DNA of 27,677 nt from a virus. Positions 22,250 through 27,677 of the stretch are shown here, one piece after another. The stretch's first letter is position 1. The number at the start of each line of letters is the position of its first letter. The translations under genes and the position numbers were made by a program. The stretch covers positions 1 through 27,677 of IMG/VR virus record IMGVR_UViG_3300025892_003569. The stretch is one strand, 5' to 3'. The notes under the pieces were generated by a model. The model worked only from the letters and a program-made list of their open reading frames with translations, was not told where the DNA came from and did not search any database.

Positions 22250-23611
22250 TTAAGAATTTAATTGGAAAAATTGATTTGCTAACTGATCTCGGTCTAAGGT
22301 ATTCATATTTGTCCCATCTATTTGTTGAATGGGTTGGGGAGTATCACTAGAGTCAAAATGGTGATCAGTAACTTCGAAATGTCCCATAGAAGTATCTGCT
22401 ACTACTGAATAAGTCATACCGTCCATGCCATATCTATTTTTCATAATGTGAAATCTACCTGTACCATTTACTTTATCCTCTCTTTTACGTGAAAGAGATA
22501 TCGCTACGTCAGTAATCATGATTTTATCATAACTACCAGCTGCTTTATCCCCTTCGATTACATCATCCTTTGCTCCTGCTCTATTTACTTGTGAAACAGA
22601 CCAGATTGGCAATTGTAACTCCTTAGCAAGACCTTTAGTGCTAATATAAATATCATCTATTTCTCCTTTTCTATCCTGAGTTCGTTTCTTTGATGAAAGA
22701 AGGTCAACATAATCAATAATAATAAGATCTGGGGTAAATTCTAAATCAGTACATTTTTGGATGTGTCCCCTAATAGTATTAATAGTTGCCTGTCCTGGGG
22801 CATACTCTTTAATAATAAGTTGACCTGGGAGTTGAGGGATGATTTCATCTACATATTTTCTATTTTTAGGTAGTGTATCTACAGGCTTACCTGTGAAGAA
22901 TGCATCATAGCGTCGACCTACATAATCTTCGCCTAATTCTAACGTATAGTGCAATACATTAAAGCCCATTTTAACGGCATGGCCCCCAAGTGCTACTAAA
23001 GTCCATGACTTACCTCCTCCAGGATTACCAAAGATAAGACCAAAATCTCCATTCCCCAGACCTCCCTGCATAAAGTTGTTAAACTTGTCCCATGGAGTTG
23101 GTACAATAGTTCTTGCTTCTTCTCTATAGCGAGCTTCAGTATCTTTGATATATTCATGGCCTATGTTTTTTTCTGCACCTGCTTTTAAAGCATTATCAAT
23201 AAGACCTCTAATTGATTCAAAATCTCCAGAATTTAAGAGATCAACTGAGTTTAGTAGGGCTTTTTTAAGTTGTTGATTTTTACAAAATGATGAAAATTCT
23301 TTTTCTACATATTCTAAATCTTCATTAGAAGCCTTATAAGCTTCTCGTAATTGTTCTTTAATAGAAAGTTGAAGAACTTCATTAGTTACTTTTTTAGTTT
23401 CTACTTTTAACACCTCCATAGTAGGTGTAGTATGATACTCTTCGTAGTAATTTAGAATTTCTCCAATAATCCACTTATGAGCTTGATTATCAAAATATTC
23501 TTCACTTAAAATATCATTAATATTTTGTAAAAATTCCTTATGTGTAAGGAGAGAAGATAATACTTTAATCTGGAATGAAGCTCCGTATGTTGCTAAACTA
23601 TTTAATGTCAT
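22250..23611 (-). CDS. DnaB/gp41-like replicative helicase
   Basis: A 453-residue hexameric-type helicase. The N-terminal helical domain (about 1-150) includes a LLTHKEFLQNINDIL segment. The RecA-like motor has Walker A GNPGGGKS at residues 195-202, Walker B LIIIDYVDLL near 300, and the downstream WSVSQVNR block with an Arg-rich C-terminal strand (SLSRKRED). It should unwind DNA 5'-3' on the lagging strand as in T4 gp41 and DnaB. No primase domain is fused, and no separate primase is visible in the window. It overlaps the exonuclease gene by 14 bases, in the T4-like cluster uvsX-exonuclease-helicase. Confidence 0.9.
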   Translation of the reverse strand: MTLNSLATYGASFQIKVLSSLLTHKEFLQNINDILSEEYFDNQAHKWIIGEILNYYEEYHTTPTMEVLKVETKKVTNEVLQLSIKEQLREAYKASNEDLEYVEKEFSSFCKNQQLKKALLNSVDLLNSGDFESIRGLIDNALKAGAEKNIGHEYIKDTEARYREEARTIVPTPWDKFNNFMQGGLGNGDFGLIFGNPGGGKSWTLVALGGHAVKMGFNVLHYTLELGEDYVGRRYDAFFTGKPVDTLPKNRKYVDEIIPQLPGQLIIKEYAPGQATINTIRGHIQKCTDLEFTPDLIIIDYVDLLSSKKRTQDRKGEIDDIYISTKGLAKELQLPIWSVSQVNRAGAKDDVIEGDKAAGSYDKIMITDVAISLSRKREDKVNGTGRFHIMKNRYGMDGMTYSVVADTSMGHFEVTDHHFDSSDTPQPIQQIDGTNMNTLDRDQLANQFFQLNS

Positions 23612-24638
23612 AAACCAACCTTGTAAATGTGTCCTTTAACCAAAATTCTGTATTCTTAATAATATGATTGAGTCCATCCTCAGTGTATAAACTCATGAAT
23701 TCCAAGATACGCAATTCATTAAGAGGATCCAAAGGTAGTTGAGAAAGATATTCTTTTTCTTCATCAGATACCATAGGTATTTCAAGATCCATGATCTTTT
23801 TAGTATTAAGTAACTTATCCCAATCCTGAATTACTCTGGCATAAACTACACTTTCTTTAAGTCGTTCTTCACTTAAATCAAATAATTTATCAAATGGTAT
23901 AGGACCATCTGCTAACTCCGGGAAGCGTTTAAGTACACCTTTTTTACCTAACCCTTTAATACCAGGTACTTTATCAGAAGCATCTCCTAATAGTACTTTA
24001 TAGTGAATAAAATTTTCGGGAGCAATACCAAATTTTTCTTTTACTGTTTTAGGATCGTAAAATTCTCGTTCTATAGGACGGTAAACTGTTACGTTATCAT
24101 CTACTAATTGAAGGAAATCTCGGTCACTAGAAACAATATATGACTTAGTATCAAAGCGTTTAGCCATATCCTTTGACATGTAAGCTATAATATCATCCGC
24201 TTCTACTTTATCTATAGAACAAACCTTAACTGGTAGGCATTTTAGATATTGAACTAATCTAATAATTTGATCTACTTTAGAGTCATTTTCATCATTAATG
24301 TCATCAAAAGCATCCCAATTGGTAATTCTATTTAAATGTCTACCTGTTTTGTATTCTGGGAGTAGGTACCTCCTATTAGTGGAGGCACCCACTCCGTCGA
24401 ACACGATATATATTGAGGTTGGTTGTATTTGATTTATAAGAGCACCTAAAGAACGAAGAAAACCTGCTAAGCCTCCTATGTGAGTACCACTTGAATTTAT
24501 AAAATTTAATACTGCGAAATTTCGTAAAAATAGATTTAACCCATCTATAAAAATTACTCTTTCATGTTGTTTAGGTTTAGCAGTAGGCTCCCCTTGCTCA
24601 ATATTATTGAGCATCTTTAGATAATCTTTTTTATTCAT
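23598..24638 (-). CDS. 5'-3' exonuclease / RNase H (FEN family)
   Basis: A 346-residue PIN/FEN-family nuclease. The first acidic motif VIFIDGLNLF (D32) is followed by FDGVGAS...RRYLLPEYKTGR, then KVEADDIIAYM, VSSDRDFLQL and LLGDASDKVPGIKGLGKKG. The last is the helix-hairpin-helix DNA-binding turn with its two metal Asp residues. This is the order seen in T4 RNase H and in the exonuclease domain of Pol I. It should remove RNA primers and flaps during lagging-strand synthesis. Because the adjacent polymerase is family A but cut by the window edge, this free-standing enzyme may supply its 5' nuclease function. It overlaps uvsX by one base. Confidence 0.92.
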   Translation of the reverse strand: MNKKDYLKMLNNIEQGEPTAKPKQHERVIFIDGLNLFLRNFAVLNFINSSGTHIGGLAGFLRSLGALINQIQPTSIYIVFDGVGASTNRRYLLPEYKTGRHLNRITNWDAFDDINDENDSKVDQIIRLVQYLKCLPVKVCSIDKVEADDIIAYMSKDMAKRFDTKSYIVSSDRDFLQLVDDNVTVYRPIEREFYDPKTVKEKFGIAPENFIHYKVLLGDASDKVPGIKGLGKKGVLKRFPELADGPIPFDKLFDLSEERLKESVVYARVIQDWDKLLNTKKIMDLEIPMVSDEEKEYLSQLPLDPLNELRILEFMSLYTEDGLNHIIKNTEFWLKDTFTRLVYDIK

Positions 24639-25717
24639 TACTCGGGTTCTTTTGCGAAGTGGGAAATATCCTGTACTTCCTGATCTTCTTCAATGATGTC
24701 GAAATCTACACCCCCTAAAATTTCTCTCCAAGCTTCTGCATGGGTGTTTTTATAAGATTTAATTTCTTTATCATCATCATTAATAAACCCATGAGGTGTC
24801 ATTACGATTTTACCTCTAGTAGTAACCCCATTAATGTGGTTTTTATCTATTTGTAGATTAGTACGTTTAGCAAATTCTACCTGCTTGCCATCTTTAATTG
24901 CTTTAATTTTAGATGTACCAGCATTCATAACATTACCAAATGTAACAACAAATGTTGAATCAAACCACATTGCATATCCCCCCTTATTCATTAGTTTGGG
25001 TCTCCCCATAGGTGATTCTGCTTTCGCTGTCCATACTTTATTAATACAAACAAGTGTATTAGTAAATGGACTACTTTCCTTACGGGAGAGTGTAATGCGT
25101 TGGTTTACGTTATTACCAAATTGGGTTGACATAGCACCTGCGTTCCACTCATTATTATTTTTATTAGATTTAATAGACATTTCACAGGGTACTGATCCAA
25201 TTGAATCCCAAAGGAATAATAGATCATAAGGCAGATTACCTTTTTTCTGTTCATCAAGTAAATCTAAAATAAACCCTGCTACATCTTCAATTGAATGGAT
25301 AGCTTCTCTATCTACATAAATAAAGTTACCATTGTAATCTGTAATTTCTCCAGTCTCTTCATCAACTACCTCATTGATTTCAAGACCCATCATTTTAGCA
25401 TGCTCCCAACTCCATTTCATCTCTGTGATAATAAACACAGGGAGACATCCCCTCTTCTGACCGGAGACAGCTGCCTCAATTAAGGCAGTTGTCTTACCGG
25501 TATCAGAATGACCTCTTAACAAGACAATATGTCCTGCAGGGATGCCAGGGATTGAAGTTACATCCTGGAATGCTTGGGAAAGTGGGATCCATTGTTGGGG
25601 CTTAAACTTAGCGTTAGCATTAAGCATTTTCTTTTCCTTAAATTTATTAAGGTCAAAATTTGCTTTTAGTTCGTTAGATACAGCCGCTGATAGTGATGCT
25701 TTCTTTCCTCTAGGCAT
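24638..25717 (-). CDS. uvsX: UvsX/RecA-like recombinase
   Basis: A 359-residue RecA-fold ATPase. The Walker A motif GHSDTGKTT is at residues 69-77, and Walker B is LLFLWDSIG with D171. The switch region NVNQRITLSRKESS and the NTLVCINKVW strand match T4 UvsX and its marine-phage relatives more than bacterial RecA. It forms filaments on single-stranded DNA for strand exchange and recombination-dependent replication, normally with gp32 and UvsY. gp32 is the next gene upstream, with a one-base overlap, and UvsY is not visible here. The N-terminal 40 residues are basic and polar, and the C-terminus is acidic (EEDQEVQD). Confidence 0.9.
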   Translation of the reverse strand: MPRGKKASLSAAVSNELKANFDLNKFKEKKMLNANAKFKPQQWIPLSQAFQDVTSIPGIPAGHIVLLRGHSDTGKTTALIEAAVSGQKRGCLPVFIITEMKWSWEHAKMMGLEINEVVDEETGEITDYNGNFIYVDREAIHSIEDVAGFILDLLDEQKKGNLPYDLLFLWDSIGSVPCEMSIKSNKNNNEWNAGAMSTQFGNNVNQRITLSRKESSPFTNTLVCINKVWTAKAESPMGRPKLMNKGGYAMWFDSTFVVTFGNVMNAGTSKIKAIKDGKQVEFAKRTNLQIDKNHINGVTTRGKIVMTPHGFINDDDKEIKSYKNTHAEAWREILGGVDFDIIEEDQEVQDISHFAKEPE

Positions 25718-26517
25718 TAGCTAAATAATTGATCAAATTTATCTTCTTTACTTTGCTTCTGGGGAGTCTTCAGAGCATAGTTATTTTGTGACCCCCCCTT
25801 ATTAAAAGGCAGGTCGTCAGCCTTTCCTTCATCAATGATGTCTCCTTCTTGGGCAGATTCTTCGGGTGCTAAGAATGTTTGGAGATTATTCTTCATATCA
25901 TCAAATGAATGACGCTTAAAGACCTCTGATGGGTTCTTTTGGTCTTCCAACCACTGTTGAATTTGGTCGGCATCACCAAGTGGGGTTTGTTTAGTCTTAA
26001 CACGAACCGAAGACTTGTTATAAGCAGTACCTGTAACATCAGGGCCAACTGTGTCTACTGTAATGTCACGACCCTGATGAATGTCGGTAAAGTCACCAAT
26101 ATCATCATCATCTGCGAGAGAAAGGAATTCGAGGTAGGTATTTTTACCAAACTGCCAAAGTTTAACACCTTGATCTTCTTCACCACGAACAATAACAGGA
26201 GCAAACACCCTCATTTTTGGGTCAAGCTTTTTAGCTAAACGCCAATTTTCCTTATCACTAGTATTGCGAAGTTGCTTCGCAAATTCTACGATTGGATCTT
26301 TTTCACCAAAATTAATAGGTGAAATCATCGTGCGCTCACCAATCCCATAGTGGAAATAAACCTCTGTAAAGGGATTAGATTTGTTAAATTTGTTAGGGAC
26401 GATTCGAATTACCTGTTTACCAATACTAGGTTTCCAGAATAAACTACGATCACTATTTCCTCCTTTGTTTGTTTGCTGCAAGGAGTTCAGCTTACTGCGA
26501 ATTGCATTTAAATCCAT
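25717..26517 (-). CDS. gp32-like single-stranded DNA-binding protein
   Basis: A 266-residue protein resembling T4 gp32. It has a basic N-terminal segment that could mediate cooperativity (MDLNAIRSKLNSLQQTNKGG), an OB-fold core beginning FWKPSIGKQVIRIVP (the gp32-type 'W.P..g...iRilP' start), and a C-terminal tail rich in Asp/Glu and Lys ending EDKFDQLFS. T4 gp32 binds zinc through one His and three Cys. This protein contains no Cys at all, so the zinc module is absent or replaced. It is the first gene behind the promoter at 26550-26580, as expected for a highly expressed SSB, and overlaps uvsX by one base. Confidence 0.85.
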   Translation of the reverse strand: MDLNAIRSKLNSLQQTNKGGNSDRSLFWKPSIGKQVIRIVPNKFNKSNPFTEVYFHYGIGERTMISPINFGEKDPIVEFAKQLRNTSDKENWRLAKKLDPKMRVFAPVIVRGEEDQGVKLWQFGKNTYLEFLSLADDDDIGDFTDIHQGRDITVDTVGPDVTGTAYNKSSVRVKTKQTPLGDADQIQQWLEDQKNPSEVFKRHSFDDMKNNLQTFLAPEESAQEGDIIDEGKADDLPFNKGGSQNNYALKTPQKQSKEDKFDQLFS

Positions 26518-26549
26518 AATATAACTAATTTTTAAAATGTAACTTTTCC

Positions 26550-26580
26550 CAAATATACGAATGTAAATTCAGGATACCAA
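26550..26580 (-). promoter_or_regulatory. Bacteroidota-type promoter for gp32-uvsX-nrd operon
   Basis: On the minus strand TTG (26580-26578), 20 nt, then TATATTTG (26557-26550): an exact match to the Bacteroidota housekeeping sigma consensus TTG-N(19-21)-TAnnTTTG. The predicted start is A at about 26546, giving a leader of about 29 nt before the gp32 ATG at 26517. It occupies the only sizeable gap (64 nt) in this part of the window. Confidence 0.72.
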
Positions 26581-26581
26581 A

Positions 26582-26968
26582 TTAAAGTTCAAGAATCTGG
26601 TGGATTTTTGTCTTTAATTGTTTTAATTCATTGTGTTGAGTAAGTAAAACTGTATTTCTATAATGTTGCCAGTTTATTCTGTATCTAACATCGACTACCC
26701 CTCCATTTAATAACTTAATAAGTTCATTAAGGGCATTTATAGTATATAATGTATTAGATTCTTTTTTTCTATGTACTAATATTGTATTGGGTAAAATCCC
26801 CTCTACGCTTGACGGATCGACATTATATGTGCAAACGTATTCATCATTACTTTTTATATATAAAACAAAAATTTTCTTATAAAGTATATCATAATTGGAC
26901 TTTACCTCTACAATCGTCTTCTCCAAATCATCTAAAGAAGTAAAGGTGCAAAACAGTTTGTTGTTCAT
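26582..26968 (-). CDS. Conserved phage protein of unknown function, 128 aa
   Basis: A 128-residue soluble protein starting MNNKLFCTFTSLDDLEKTI, with alternating strands and helices (KKIFVLYIKSNDEYVCTYN, NTILVHRKKESNTLYTINAL) and a C-terminal helix (QHNELKQLKTKIHQIL). I recall closely similar proteins, with the HRKKE-x-NTLYTINALNEL block, beside replication genes in marine T4-like phages, always unnamed. It lies 11 bases after the polymerase stop and ends at the gp32 promoter, so it probably belongs to the polymerase transcript. A replication or translational-control role is suggested only by position. Confidence 0.75.
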   Translation of the reverse strand: MNNKLFCTFTSLDDLEKTIVEVKSNYDILYKKIFVLYIKSNDEYVCTYNVDPSSVEGILPNTILVHRKKESNTLYTINALNELIKLLNGGVVDVRYRINWQHYRNTVLLTQHNELKQLKTKIHQILEL

Positions 26969-26987
26969 GGATATAAATATTATATCC
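26969..26987. repeat. Short perfect inverted repeat at polymerase stop / next start
   Basis: Arms GGATATAA and TTATATCC, eight base pairs each with a 3-nt loop, overlap the stop of the DNA polymerase gene and touch the ATG of the 128-aa gene. It is AT-rich and could be a weak RNA hairpin controlling initiation, or chance. Confidence 0.45.
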
Positions 26988-27677
26988 TCTCTAAAGAATT
27001 ATAGTTATTACCTGCTTCAACTTTAGTAGAAAATCCATACTTCTTAAATATAGCTAGAATGTTTAATGCTATATACTTTTCTTCCTTATCTATGTCTAAT
27101 AAAAACGAATCATAAGTATAGTGAATAATATTTGTTTTACAATTTTTGAGTAAATGTATTATTTCTTCTAAAATAAGTACATTATAATACGTTTCCGTAT
27201 TTTGAAGTATGTAATTAAACAGTTTCTGTTTTTTCATATCTGTTTTAAAGACATATCCAGACTTACAAACAACCTCTTTTTTACTACTTATATCCTCTAT
27301 ATATTTTTCTACCCTTTTAAAAAATTCCAAATCCTTATACTCCTTAAACACCCCTCCATACAATTGCTTAAACGTAAGTTCCTTAGCTTTTTTATAATCA
27401 ACCCCATACATGTCAGCAAACGCTTGGTGTATGTCTCCTTCACCAAAATCGTAATCTACCAATTGTGCCGCTAGTGTGGGGTGGTAAGCACTAATATCAA
27501 TCTCTAGGAAAAAGTCATTATCGGGAATAAACGCTTCTCTACAACCCGATTTTTTATCTAAAGCAGCATAGTTAATTCCCCCAAATGAGTTTGAGGGTCT
27601 GGTAGTTGTTGTTTTTAGATTAAACTGCGAGTAAGTCCAATCTCGTTCTACACCAAAATACTCCTCAAATAACTTAG
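26980..27677 (-). CDS. Family A-like DNA polymerase, C-terminal part (N-terminus outside window)
   Basis: The frame is open to the window edge and yields about 230 C-terminal residues. They align with the PolA palm and fingers. TTTTRPSNSFGGINYAAL matches the TGRLSS...PNLQNI region. REAFIP...FLEIDISAYHPTLAAQ is motif A (Asp of DYSQIELR). GDIHQAFADMYG matches the DIHxxTA segment. AKELTFKQLYGG is motif B, with Lys, then Phe at the position of E. coli Phe762, then Tyr. HYTYDSFLLDID is a divergent motif C in which VHDE becomes TYDS. The metal Asp is kept, but the Glu and His are replaced. The gene ends 11 bases before the 128-aa gene. I do not recognise a named subfamily. Confidence 0.78.
   Translation of the reverse strand, partial: KLFEEYFGVERDWTYSQFNLKTTTTRPSNSFGGINYAALDKKSGCREAFIPDNDFFLEIDISAYHPTLAAQLVDYDFGEGDIHQAFADMYGVDYKKAKELTFKQLYGGVFKEYKDLEFFKRVEKYIEDISSKKEVVCKSGYVFKTDMKKQKLFNYILQNTETYYNVLILEEIIHLLKNCKTNIIHYTYDSFLLDIDKEEKYIALNILAIFKKYGFSTKVEAGNNYNSLERI

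Noticed and set aside
1-27677. tRNA genes, CRISPR arrays, integrase, transposase, att sites
   Set aside because: All gaps are under about 110 nt and none holds a tRNA-like fold; regular repeats found are protein-coding or the short pair at 19187-19211; no recombinase motif was seen.

Overview
This window looks like part of a tailed-phage genome infecting a marine member of the Bacteroidota (flavobacterium-like). It is AT-rich, and every gene I can support lies on the minus strand, so transcription runs from high to low coordinates. Genes are packed with 1-14 nt stop/start overlaps (mostly TAATG or ATGA) and almost no intergenic DNA. The replication proteins are phage-type. Several small proteins also look like ones I recall from marine T4-like cyanophages and pelagiphages. 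A Bacteroidota host is suggested by two sites matching the TTG-N20-TAnnTTTG promoter of that phylum, weak Shine-Dalgarno signals, and proteins carrying type IX secretion system (T9SS) sorting domains.

Layout in transcription order. (1) 27677-19230, replication and dNTP block: family A-like DNA polymerase (cut by the window edge), a conserved unknown, a gp32-like SSB behind a host-type promoter, UvsX/RecA-like recombinase, 5'-3' exonuclease/RNase H, DnaB/gp41-like helicase, NrdB, NrdA and a small membrane protein. The block ends near a predicted RNA hairpin at 19168-19196. (2) 19140-14209, first envelope block: a membrane/coiled-coil protein, an exported thioredoxin-fold protein without catalytic cysteines, a 1010-aa repeat protein with a T9SS type A tail, an outer-membrane beta-barrel candidate, a small two-helix membrane protein, then a cytoplasmic SNase-like nuclease. 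(3) 13826-10295, DNA-modification cassette: promoter, AT-hook protein, DpdA-like DNA transglycosylase, QueC, QueD, QueE, a 45-aa protein and a strong hairpin. With FolE further downstream this gives GTP to preQ0 and its insertion into DNA. (4) 10241-4638, second envelope block: M43-type metalloprotease with dockerin-like repeats and a T9SS type A-like tail, a 1049-aa repeat protein with a T9SS type B tail, a lipoprotein, a small dockerin-like protein, then an acidic protein. (5) 4417-1, nucleotide and small-protein block: ThyX, a YkuD-like protein, hypoxanthine phosphoribosyltransferase, FolE, small membrane proteins, MazG-like pyrophosphatase, an RmlC-like cupin, thioredoxin and a partial membrane protein.

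The most unusual feature is the phage-borne envelope and secretion gene set. At least six proteins have export signals, and three of these carry C-terminal signals expected to route them through the host's T9SS to the cell surface. One of the three is a metalloprotease. I know of no described phage system that supplies its own T9SS cargo, but I could not search for one. The 7-deazaguanine cassette belongs to a known class of anti-restriction DNA modification. Its QueC, QueD and QueE nevertheless differ from the textbook enzymes at metal- or cluster-binding positions.

All functional names rest on motif reading and memory of families, not on database searches. Four small genes were found by hand translation of gaps: 464-622, 1800-1934, 10345-10482 and the partial gene at 1-211. 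No tRNA, CRISPR array, integrase, insertion sequence or virion structural gene was recognised.
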